Positions 24,989 through 32,805 of a DNA stretch of 64,000 bases are shown here, piece after piece. The DNA comes from Antedon bifida (taxonomy: Eukaryota > Echinodermata > Crinoidea > Comatulida > Antedonidae): the NCBI GenBank assembly GCA_963402885.1, contig OY727093.1, positions 31,433,409 through 31,497,408 of the forward strand, in the 5' to 3' direction. The notes beneath the pieces were generated by a model. That model did not search any database. It was not told where the DNA came from and worked only from the letters and a program-made list of their open reading frames with translations. Both the position numbers and the translations under genes were made by a program. Positions within the stretch are counted from its first letter, which is position 1; every line of letters starts with the position of its first letter.

Positions 24989-27900
24989 AATGGTTATGAT
25001 GATGATGATAATAATAATAATAATAATAATATATAGTCGAGACAAGATGAACTGAAATTCCAATATTCTCCTACAAAGACGAAACAAATATGATCCAGTG
25101 GAATAGCTATCTGCAACTGACGACGATATATTTACAATTTCTGGAACAATGCTTTTACACCGTCAAAGGAAGATCAATTCGGCAAAGCTGAACAGCTTTT
25201 AGAACAATACTACTTGCGATCGTAATGACTTTAGCGAAGAATAAAAAAAAACTGAAGTGAATTTACGAGTACTGTCTTTACATCAAAGCTGAGCTAGATT
25301 AGCCACACGCTGAGTTTCACATCTTTTTATAGCAAAAAACAAACATTGGTTTACGCAATTACTAGTTGGTAACAAGTGAAAATTTCCCGAAGTATTTAAC
25401 AGGAGTCTGACTAAAAACCATCAGGTGATGAGGTTCTCATAACACCACCTCTACACTTCAACATTTATTAATTATGAATATATTGATTAGAATGTAATTA
25501 AATGACATCATCACAACTAATTATGGAAAAAAAGACCAAAAGGAAACTCCCATGTGTTGTGTATGGATTTTACCTTATTTAAGTCCCATTGGCTATTGAT
25601 TTCTCCAGGCAAAGATTATACAATTATTATTATTATTTCTAATCTAAAGTAAATCAATAAATTTGAATATTTAATGAACATAATTGAATAATGCCTGTGT
25701 GGAAGTTAATCAACAAAATAACCAAAGTGCTTGCTACTGTAATAAAATGATTCGTTCTTCAAAACTGATCCCCAGTTAGCGGTGATGGTGTATCCACATC
25801 CACTCCGGTTTGGGTGGTAGCTTGATGTTTTTGTCTTTTTGTTCTCTTCCTTTTTCACTCTTTCTCTTTTATTGTCGAGCGCATAGAGACATAGTTTATT
25901 TGCGCTATAAAAATCTATCTATTATTATTAAAGCACATTCTCTCCTACTATTCTAAGTAGCTGTGCTGTGACCTACATTTGAATAATCTAGGTCATAACA
26001 ATGGGACTAGCTTTTTGTTTCACATATACCAACAACCACTGACACCTCATTTGACGCTAACCTGAAGGACTAAAGGTTTTCATTGTTTGATCATGGAAAA
26101 ATATAATACATTTTTAAAATGATTAAATATGGTTTATTTTCTATTTATGCGATTGCATTTTGTTTAAAAAACATTTTTCAAGTTTGAATCCACAGCAATA
26201 TCAGGTAAATATTAAATAGACATTAAAAACCAACATAGTACTTTGAATGATATATCTTCAATACAATGTAGTGTATATTGTGGCGTAACATAGAGATCTG
26301 AGGCCCCTGGTTTAGGTCCGCTAAGTGGCCCTCCAATGCAGGAGGAATTGTTTTTAGCTTTTTTCGACATATTTTAATGCCTGTTTTTTTCTATGGGCAT
26401 TGCTCAGGGCCCATAACAGCTCCGGGGCCTCTGGGTTTAGCCAGTGAGTGCTCATAGTCGTTACGCCACTGACTGTACAGTGACTGTATCTATAGTTTAA
26501 TCCGTTAATGCAGCAAATTGTACTTCCCTTTAATCGAAAGGAGTGGTAGTGTAATACAAATATGACAGCATTGCCAAACTCTCTGATAACATTCTTAATG
26601 TTTACAAAAAGCATAACAAATTAACATAACCAAATGAAAAACAATGGGTGGAATGGAATACTATTCTATTTTTGAAATGCGACATTGTCAATCTGATGGT
26701 ATGTCTCACCATTTCTACTATTTCCATACGTTTCAAGCACTTTCATAATTTCTTCAAAGGTATTACCCTTTTCATCTGTACTGATAGCTGTAGCCATCTT
26801 GGTTCAGCCACAAACTCAATTCACTAGATTTAATAACATTACACAGAAATTCAAGAAAACTTTAAGCACTGTCCCAAACTTTATGTGACAAAAAAATGTG
26901 ATGGGCTACCATATTTAAGCATATCACTACCATATTAAAACATATCACTACCATATTTAAGCATATCACTACCATATACGGGCATATCAAACTAGTTTAA
27001 AAGTGTAGACAAAGCTTTAGTTATTTCATAGCTGAATCAGAATAAGCCTAATTTCCACATTTCTGCAATACATCATCGACCTGTGACATTTTAAAATAAT
27101 TACGCATTCAACATTTTGTGCTTATGAATTGTCAATTTACAGACCATACGTGATTCAGTTGCATTACAAATCCACGAACGGATAATTAAGTGTTAAATTA
27201 CTAATGATAATTTATTATATCGCTATTAGAAATTCACGCAACAACCAGAAGTGTGCTCAATTTTATGGAAAATTCTACGAAATGTAGTTCATGTTTAATG
27301 TTCTAAATTATGAATGTTCACAGACTTACTGTATGTTAAAAAGGCTTCTAACTACTTTAAACTAAACAAGATTTTATGTTCTATATTTCAATATTGTGCA
27401 AGCTATATTTTCTGTCTAATGTCCTAAATTATGAATGTTTATACTGTACATGTTAAAAAGACTTCTAACTAATTAAATCAACAAGTTTTTAAACAATTTG
27501 TTATGTTCTATATGTTAATATTGTGCGAGCTATATTCTCTGTCAAATGTCCTAAATTATGAATTTTTATACTATACATGTTAAAAAGTCTAACTACCTTA
27601 CTTAAGTTTTTATTATGTTGTATAGTATTAGTACAGTAACTATAAATTTCAATATTGCGCGTGGTATATTTTCTGTCAACTTGATTGTTTTTTTTTTATA
27701 TGACATGAAATCTTCACTTTATCAATGCTTTTACAAGAATTTTATATGTTAATGAATGAGAATATTCTACAACTTCAAATCACATACAAAAACCAGCTTC
27801 AATATTATTCTAATCTATTACATTGATCAAATACTACACATATACAATATGTGTAATACACACAATAATTCGAGTCATAAAAGAAGTTAGATTTCCACAA

Positions 27901-29228
27901 TTTTTCACCATTAAGACTCTGAAATGTGAATATTTTAATCTTGACAATGAAATTTCAGACCATTTAAACATGCTTAAAGACTAAATATCAAAACATTTTA
28001 AAAAATCTGAATATAAATTATAAAAATGGCTTTATTATGCACTTTCCAATTGTATGACCCGTTATATGACCCCCGGGAGAGGTGCGTCATTTACAATAAT
28101 CATTGGTGCGTCAAAAAACCTAGATGGTACGACACACCAATAAACAACGGTGTGTCAATGTCCGTCACTTTACCACCCACCATATTATGAACATGGTCAC
28201 AGTGCGTCAAAGTGGGTGCGTCATGGTTACTTTTTTGACGCAGGGTGCACCATGGTATTCATAAGCTATGACGCACATCTGACAAATGACGCACCTCTCC
28301 CGGGGGTCGTATAGTGGGTCATACAATTGACAAGTGCATTATTATTAGTATAAAGGCTTAAATATAAGTTTGTTTGTCTAAACTACAATGAAAGAAAGGT
28401 ATTGACAATGTATTTATATATTTTGGTTATTTTTAATGTTACTGTACCTGAAAGAGGGTGAGGTAAATTGTCACTCATTGTGCGATGATGATGATTCCAA
28501 GTCACTTGTAAGATTTAATCATCAAATCATCCATATAAATAAAACTAAATCTGAAATGAAAAGAACTAATAAAAATCAAAAAGAAATGAATTCCTACACA
28601 CATTTCAATGCAACTTCAATAAAACAATATTTAATGCAATGCATCTTTTTAATCGGAATTGTTGTCAACTGAAATTAAGTTTCTTGTTTACTTTTAATTA
28701 ATAAATTGTATCTTGCATAAAAATTTTAATTTGTCGCATACAGATGAGTAAGGCCCTTAAAATACTAGCCTGCCTACCTGGTCCTAGGCCACCTTTTATA
28801 GACTAGCATAGCAGTATCACGTCTCAGTTCAGTTACTAAATGCTAGGCCAAACATTTAACACCAAACAACTCCACTCATCGACAGTCGTCGCCGTCTTTC
28901 GGTAGCCATTTCTGACACTCAAGTCCAGCCTAATCATAATGAATCTTAATTAAGGAGGCCTAAATAAAAGCCTAGCTAGCGTCTGTGCTAATTGACTCAT
29001 TGATTGCATTAATATAATAACAAAACAACACACAATCATTAAACTCACATTTTCAAGTTTTGGAACATCAATAAAGTACTACCGCCATACATAAAGTAGC
29101 CTTTCTTCCTAGCTAGGCCTAACTAACCTGTCCTTGTGAATTTGCGTGTCACCTGACGTTCCATTATTATCACGGCCACCGGTGTTTTTTAATTTACGCT
29201 CGAGCTTCACTAGGGCATAAGACGCCAT
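11030..29228 (-). CDS. TBC1D5: TBC1D5, Rab7 GTPase-activating protein
   Basis: Shared coding exons on the minus strand: 19702-19594, 18262-18089, 17586-17416, 17097-17009, (16639-16619), 15037-14987, 14834-14589, 13949-13807, 13605-13499, 13410-13188, 12964-12738, 12354-12252, 12010-11928, 11458-11030; 751 aa with the most distal first exon (29228-29128). TBC1D5 is a retromer- and LC3-binding GAP for Rab7 on late endosomes. The TBC catalytic arginine finger motif is present (IKQDVTRTFPEIQFF) and the glutamine finger (YKQGMHELLAP), as are LRSSRFRSVCWK, HVLHCDHQAF-type, RWVRLLFGREV and DYIFVAMLVLVREL. EEWQWLFE at the start of exon 19702 matches the position of the human N-terminal LC3-interacting motif. 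C-terminal coiled coil LEQEVRHLQGRLNDMQAL and an acidic tail follow. Four alternative first exons are listed separately. Confidence 0.92.
11545..11815 (+). mobile_element. SINE family B, plus orientation
   Basis: tRNA-like head GTGTGGCCGAGCAGTTAAGA followed by GCACAGGTTCAAGGC (degenerate B box), then the family body TGTTCTGGTGGTA ... GTACCTAGTACATCTTTTGG. Located in the last intron of TBC1D5, within 90 bp of its terminal exon. Confidence 0.6.
12497..12673. mobile_element. MITE family 1 copy
   Basis: Ends TAAAGCTCTGTCTACACTAT and GATAGTGTAGACAGAGCTTA with a partly duplicated central ATATGGTAGTGATA block. Lies in a TBC1D5 intron. Confidence 0.85.
13045..13145. repeat. C-rich minisatellite (CCTGACCCCACACCC)
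   Basis: About seven imperfect units of CC(C/T)T(G)ACCCCACACCC alternate in a 23-bp double unit within the TBC1D5 intron just downstream of exon 13410-13188. Strongly strand-asymmetric, purine-rich on the transcribed (minus-sense) RNA. Confidence 0.8.
13993..14057 (-). pseudogene. Aldehyde dehydrogenase (ALDH5A1-like) exon fragment
   Basis: On the minus strand 21 codons read DINQEMAVCREETFGPLAPV then IK, followed by a donor-like AA|GTAAGA. CREETFGPLAPVIK is the highly conserved ALDH C-terminal catalytic-core motif, closest to succinate-semialdehyde dehydrogenase. It lies in the TBC1D5 intron 44 bp before exon 13949-13807, too close for a functional intron, and no other ALDH sequence is seen nearby. 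Most likely a transposed exon fragment. Confidence 0.6.
14190..14385. repeat. 15-bp minisatellite (GGTCAAGCTATGAAG)
   Basis: About thirteen imperfect copies of GGTCAAGCTATGAAG, with variants GGCTGAGC, GGTTGGC and CGCCAAGT, next to the ALDH fragment in a TBC1D5 intron. Confidence 0.9.
15479..15627. mobile_element. MITE family 1 copy
   Basis: Ends TTAAGCTCTGTCTACACTAT and GATAGTGTAGACAGAGCTTT; internal ATGGTAGTGATATGACATCA block. TBC1D5 intron. Confidence 0.85.
16148..16258. mobile_element. Pogo/Tigger-like MITE remnant
   Basis: Right end reads CAGTAGAAACCTCCTATTAA on the minus strand, the left end AGTCCTACTCAGGAGGCACC; the ends are imperfect inverted repeats with GGGACAC/GTGTCCCC sub-terminal pairs, as in pogo-type non-autonomous elements. 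Confidence 0.45.
16619..16639 (-). CDS. TBC1D5: Candidate 21-nt microexon of TBC1D5
   Basis: On the minus strand TTTGTTTACAG|A GTG TCT GGC TAT TCC AAA AG|GTTCGC. It is exactly 21 nt, enters and leaves in phase 2, and falls between exon 17097-17009 (out phase 2) and 15037-14987 (in phase 2), so inclusion adds VSGYSK plus a changed junction residue without shifting frame. The insertion point is the variable loop of the TBC domain after HAQEIESQL. The donor is weak; RNA evidence is needed. Confidence 0.35.
16718..16837. mobile_element. MITE family 1 copy
   Basis: Ends TTAAAGCTTTGTCTACACTA and TAGTGTAGACAGAGCTTAA; one of the shortest complete copies (~120 bp). TBC1D5 intron, 80 bp from the candidate microexon. 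Confidence 0.85.
17149..17270. mobile_element. MITE family 1 copy, right end decayed
   Basis: Left end AAAGCTCTGTCTACACTATC and the central TATGGACATGATGATGTGAT are clear; the right terminal repeat is missing. Lies between TBC1D5 exons 17416 and 17097. Confidence 0.7.
17911..18074. mobile_element. MITE family 1 copy touching a TBC1D5 donor site
   Basis: Ends AAAGCCTTGTCTACACTATC and GATAGGGTAGACAGAGCT. The right end is only about 15 bp from the end of TBC1D5 exon 18262-18089, so on the transcribed strand the element begins immediately after the donor GTTAGTATC. Confidence 0.8.
19917..20095. mobile_element. Pogo-like MITE (CTCTCCCAATA ends)
   Basis: Left end GACTCTCCCAATACTGGA is mirrored by TCCGGTATTGGGAGAGT on the right, followed by GACTGTA; sub-terminal CCAGACTTTCCGGAAAA-type inverted blocks are present. 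Flanking TA on both sides fits a Tc1/mariner-pogo target. Confidence 0.6.
20071..20334. repeat. 132-bp tandem duplication
   Basis: GTGTCCGGTATTGGGAGAGT at 20071 recurs at 20203 and the following ~130 bp are essentially identical, up to AATTGATGAATTGAAAAATTC. The duplication includes the right end of the pogo-like MITE, so it occurred after that insertion. TBC1D5 intron. Confidence 0.9.
21578..21905 (+). mobile_element. SINE family B, near full length
   Basis: Head GTGAGTGACCGAGTGGTTAA with box-A-like sequence, GAGGCTCACTC, then TTCTGGTGGTAGAACGAGTC, body to CTTTGACTGAAGAGGTCGCC and an AT-rich tail. Best conserved copy together with that at 50581. TBC1D5 intron. Confidence 0.7.
22050..22200. 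mobile_element. SINE/Deu-like 3' tail fragment
   Basis: Contains TTTGAAAACTCACCTTTTTA and GCGCTATATAAGCC, a tail type shared by many invertebrate SINEs; a related tail (TTTGCGCTATAAAAATC) is at 25900-25920. Head not identified. Confidence 0.35.
22244..22355 (-). CDS. TBC1D5: TBC1D5 optional second exon
   Basis: Acceptor TATTCCAG, 112 nt, donor AA|GTAAGT; in phase 1, out phase 2. Encodes DRLVREYSQQDALVVEDAVA through TSTSYK. It joins three of the alternative first exons (all ending in phase 1) to exon 19702 (in phase 2). The most distal first exon ends in phase 2 and would skip it. Low-complexity acidic/serine-rich sequence ahead of the LC3-interacting motif. Confidence 0.7.
22420..22612. mobile_element. 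Two partial MITE family 1 copies in tandem
   Basis: AAGCTCTGTCTATACTATCA at 22420 and AAGCTCTGTGTACACTATCA at 22529 each start a left half; both lack the right terminal repeat. Adjacent to TBC1D5 exon 22355-22244. Confidence 0.7.
23056..23212. mobile_element. MITE family 1 copy
   Basis: Ends TTGTCTATACTATCAAACTA and TTTGATAGTGTAGACAGAGC with the usual ATATGGTAGTGATATGACAT interior. Confidence 0.8.
23381..23438 (-). CDS. TBC1D5: TBC1D5 alternative first exon 1d
   Basis: ATG at 23438 opens MFISSLQAGFNDVRTIFQQ and ends CAACAAG|GTAAAA in phase 1, matching the phase-1 acceptor of exon 22355. It is the most 3' candidate start. No acceptor is needed if it is a true first exon; upstream sequence is AT-rich without clear promoter motifs. 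Confidence 0.4.
24935..25030. repeat. (GAT)n / (AAT)n microsatellite
   Basis: About 17 continuous GAT units, an interruption, three more, then (AAT)n. In the TBC1D5 intron 5' to first exon 1d. The long poly-isoleucine frame across it is an artefact. Confidence 0.95.
26281..26470. mobile_element. hAT-like MITE (TGGCGTAAC ends)
   Basis: Ends TGGCGTAACATAG and GTTACGCCA are inverted; the interior has GAGGCCCCTGG and CCGGGGCCTC as a second inverted pair. This type of end is common in non-autonomous hAT elements. In the intron between first exons 1c and 1d of TBC1D5. Confidence 0.6.
26710..26797 (-). CDS. TBC1D5: TBC1D5 alternative first exon 1c
   Basis: ATG at 26797 in good context (CCAAGATGG) opens MATAISTDEKGNTFEEIMKV to NSRN and ends AAATG|GTGAGA in phase 1, matching acceptor exon 22355. 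88 nt. Codon use and the strong donor argue for a real coding exon. Confidence 0.55.
26865..27018. mobile_element. MITE family 1 copy, diverged
   Basis: Left end TTAAGCACTGTCCCAAACTT, right end AAAGTGTAGACAAAGCTTTA, with three repeats of ATATCACTACCATAT inside. About 70 bp upstream of first exon 1c. Confidence 0.75.
27299..27690. repeat. ~125-bp tandem repeat, three copies
   Basis: CTAAATTATGAATG recurs near 27302, 27423 and 27551, each followed by ACATGTTAAAAAG(G/A)CTTCTAACTA-type and AATATTG(T/C)GCGAGCTATATT-type sequence. Third copy degenerates. TBC1D5 intron. Confidence 0.8.
28031..28347. mobile_element. MITE with ~60-bp terminal inverted repeats and GACGCAC motifs
   Basis: Left arm (TTATGCACTTTCCAATTGTA onward to GGAGAGGTGCGTCATTT) is mirrored on the right (AAATGACGCACCTCTCCCGG to AAGTGCATTATTA). 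The interior repeats GGTGCGTCA/TGACGCACC in both orientations. About 100 bp downstream (transcript sense) of TBC1D5 first exon 1b. Confidence 0.85.
28448..28478 (-). CDS. TBC1D5: TBC1D5 alternative first exon 1b
   Basis: ATG at 28478 (CACAATGAG) opens MSDNLPHPLS and ends CTTTCAG|GTACAG in phase 1, compatible with exon 22355. The same exon could also be an internal exon, since TTACAAG at 28504-28510 is acceptor-like, but then the frame from exon 1a meets a stop. Confidence 0.45.
29128..29228 (-). CDS. TBC1D5: TBC1D5 alternative first exon 1a (most distal)
   Basis: ATG at 29228 opens MASYALVKLERKLKNTGGRD and runs to TQIHKD, ending GACAG|GTTAGT in phase 2. Phase 2 fits exon 19702 directly (giving HKDR-EEWQWLF), so this start would skip exon 22355. 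A family 2 MITE begins 21 bp upstream of the ATG. Confidence 0.55.
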
Positions 29229-29248
29229 CTATAATTAAATTATAAGTA

Positions 29249-29573
29249 TTTAAAGATATATTGTCCTCCTGAACAATTTTGTTAAAATTTTGTTGTTGAA
29301 TTATATCATTTTAATATCAAATAATGGCTTGACCAAAAATTGGATCTAAAAAAAAATTATTTACCTGAAAAAACTGTAATTTAAAGCAAAGAAATAGTCA
29401 AATTGGCTGTCAACCAATATAATTTTCGTTGAATCTATCCGTTTATTTTGTCTTTTTATAAGTGAATCATAATTTTTTTCTATGAAATTGAACAACTGTG
29501 CCGAATGGCCTATTTGAAGTTAATCTTCATTTTTCATGTTTTTGGGGGACAATACATCTTTAATAAAATACCA
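29249..29573. mobile_element. MITE family 2 copy at the TBC1D5 distal start
   Basis: Left end TTTAAAGATATATTGTCCTC and right end GGGGGACAATACATCTTTAA are inverted; right sub-terminal CTTCATTTTTCATGTTTTT is the family signature. It directly abuts the 5' side of first exon 1a, so any transcript from there has its 5' UTR or promoter inside the element. Confidence 0.8.
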
Positions 29574-32500
29574 AATAAATACGGAACATAAAACAAGCAA
29601 CCAATAGTTATTGTTTCAGTGAAACACTGTTAAATTTCTTTATTATCATGTTTCTCAAAAAACACCATTTATTCCCCATAAAAGCTGCGCTTATACAAGA
29701 TATATTCCAGAAATTCACACTTGTGTTTGCAAGCATTTTTTCAGGAATAAGCAATATACTATATAGGGCTAATAATAAAGTACAAAATTATTTTATGCAA
29801 TAAATGTAGCCACCATGGTTTCAAATTTAATTGCATTCGAACATTCTAAATCTTTTACAAAAACCATTGGGAAATTCCAAACAACTTTGGATTTTCCCAA
29901 ACATATAAACTAAAATAAACAGAGAAGGCATTTTACAACAAAATAAACATAATTTACACCCAAAATGAAACAATAAGCTGCTAAATCTTGATTACAAAGA
30001 TGAGATGTATATGTGGGCCTAATAAAGTATTATTCGCTGTAAAGTGCACGGTAGGTTACCTTGTGGGGACACAGTTCGTATCACTTCTCACTTTGTGTCC
30101 CCACCCGAAGGACACAATACAAGTTGACATATTATGTGCCGTAAACATTCAATAAGATTTATATCATATCATATATCAATTTTTAGTCAATTGACTTTTT
30201 GTACTAAATTTGCTCATTATCAATAATAAAGTTCATAAAACAGAAAAAATATATAAGATTTTCCAATGTAAGACTGCTTTTGCTCTAAATATCCAGCAAG
30301 CATGTTTTAAGAGTGGTATCTAAGGCCAGGTAAAGTTAATAATAGTTTCACAACCCCTCCTACATTTTAGAGACTCCTTAAATCTAAACAGTCCATTCTG
30401 CAGCTGTTTACCGTACAAAAGTAAGCTATAATGCTTCTAATATTGACATAACAAATCATTTCTCCATAAAAAACATTGAAGCCCTTTCACAAACTACAAA
30501 AAATAAAAAACCAGGATGTGGAGGTACCATTTTGACACCGAAAAGTACCTCCAAATTAAGGACTGATAGTTGGTATGTAGGATATAATTTATAGCTGTTT
30601 TCACTAGAAGTCACTTACTGTACTTTTCAACAAATATATCTCCCTGCACTTATCATCCTAACTTATAGTTGAATATTATGTATGATTATAAAAAACAAAA
30701 ACAAGTTATTTTTCTTTTCGATATTATTACAAATAATATTTCATAGGAGATTACCAATTATAAGCGTAATTAATTCTAATTATCAATAAATTATATGAAA
30801 AATAAACAACTTGTCAATGTGGTTGATGCTAACAATTCTATCAAATATTAAAACATAATGTACAGTGTAACAATGATGTATATACATATACAATTGCACT
30901 AGCCTTAGTGACAGACACGTATGTACAAAAATAGTATTTAATTTTTACAAACAAAGGTAACCTTTGACCCAGTTTATACCTTGATCAATCAAGAAAAAAA
31001 GTGAAAAAATTGGACACGATGATTAATACAGTTTTAATAGTACAATAATGATGTAATTAAAGTAATTTTAATATCATTATTATTAAAATAATTCATCCAT
31101 CCATCTTCTTGTTACGACGAGGTGTACGAATGAAAAGTACGCTTTTAGCTAGTTCTTTTCGAGTGCCTGAGTTTTTTTTTCATATGTACACAATTATAAA
31201 AATGTACAGAATAATATACAGCTGTATAGTATGCTTTTACAACTGTTAACAAAATTGTTAACATAAATCTTACCTTATAAAAATAATGATATTTAGATTA
31301 CAAAATGAATCATTAGTATATTATATTGATATGTTGGTTTCATTAGAAAAAGTTAACTATTATAAATTTCATATTCCTTTATGAGTAATATTAATAAAAC
31401 AAATGGGCCTATATTGGTTTTATCTATTTTACAAATATTGAAAAATGAATTTTACTTAAGAGAAAGTTTGTCAATGTAGGAAATAGAAATATGACTTGTT
31501 GGGATAATCAAAGTGTTAAGAACTGGGCATTCTGGGAAATATTTATTTGAATATGAGTGGTATACTCAATGCACCAATTTTATATAATCTTAATATATGT
31601 ATATTTTCAAACTTGCTACAGCGAATTACTTTGAAAAACTATTTTTGAAATTTTGAGACAAGTTTAATATTGATATGAAATAGAAAATCAAATTTAAATG
31701 GAAACAAAAGTACATCCCCCTCTATTAGTTTACACATGAAATGTATAGAATTCTAATTTTGGAAATGAAAGAAGTGACTTTAATTTTGGAAATGAAAGAA
31801 GTGACTTAAAGAGAAGCGACAAGTTAGCTAGGCACTATGGTTTTTCTACAAGTTGGACAATCGGTATCATTTTATCAGTGAACAATGAAGTAATAATAAT
31901 AATCAATATACAGGTTTCATGAATATACTTTAAATTAATGATAATAAATAGGACTAATGTAAAATTATCAAATTTTCTTAAAAAATAAGAAATGTTTGCC
32001 AGAAATTTATCTTCAAAACTAATACTCAATAATTTTTGCAAGGTATTTTTATTTATAATACAACATATTTTTTCTTTTATTTACTTAAAAATAAAAGATT
32101 TTTTAAAAGTGTGATTTCAAAAGTAGATTAAAATACTGGCAAGAATTTAGCAGATTGAAAATACACACTGCTGCAGGTAGGTCTATTGTAGACTTTAAGT
32201 GAGGGAAACGAATTGAGTCTACAGCTAATAGGTTTGGGGAGTAGATGTATTCTTGAGGCAAAGAGTGTGAGGTTTAAAGTTGTACAATAATTGATATTAT
32301 TCAGATATGACTGTCTTTAGTTACGGTTCATTTCACATCTAGTAACATTATCAATTGTTAAGCTATTTCTTTTGTTAAATGCATGATTTTGAAATATATT
32401 TAGAGAAAAAATGACCTAAACCAACCCACAACTAGTATAAAGATTACAGATGAACATGTGCCTATAAAAAGTAAATAAAAAGTAAACAAAAAGTCAGACC

Positions 32501-32805
32501 AAAAAAATTTTTCTTGTAACATTGAATTACATTGATTATCTCTAAATGACAAATATTTGGAAACAAAATAGCACCCTCTACTGTTCATAAACCTACTTTT
32601 ATAATGCAAAAATAATCTAGCGCCCTCTATTTGTCTGGTATACTAGAGAAAATTTAAATAACCTAATGTCAAAAGTGTTGTAATATAGATGTTTGAAGTG
32701 TAATTCTGATCGACCAATTAAAAATGGCATCACATGCCACAATATAAATTCATTTAAATTTGGATTTAATAGACAAACTTGTGAATTAAACACCTAAAAG
32801 CCACG
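29574..32805. other. TBC1D5 upstream region and INO80D 3' UTR
   Basis: About 3.2 kb of AT-rich DNA. Visible items: hairpin GTGGGGACACA/TGTGTCCCCAC at about 30062-30104, a 29-bp direct duplication (TAATTTTGGAAATGAAAGAA) at 31733-31810, an AGCGCCCTCT motif at 32619-32628 identical to those in the HSPBAP1-NDUFA8 promoter. The INO80D 3' UTR is expected at the right end. No coding exon recognised. Confidence 0.5.

Noticed and set aside
24845-25087. 80-residue open frame of mostly isoleucine
   Set aside because: It is a translation of the (GAT)n/(AAT)n microsatellite, not a protein.
28436-28672. 78-codon plus-strand open frame
   Set aside because: No similarity; it runs antisense over the TBC1D5 first exon 1b and AT-rich flank.
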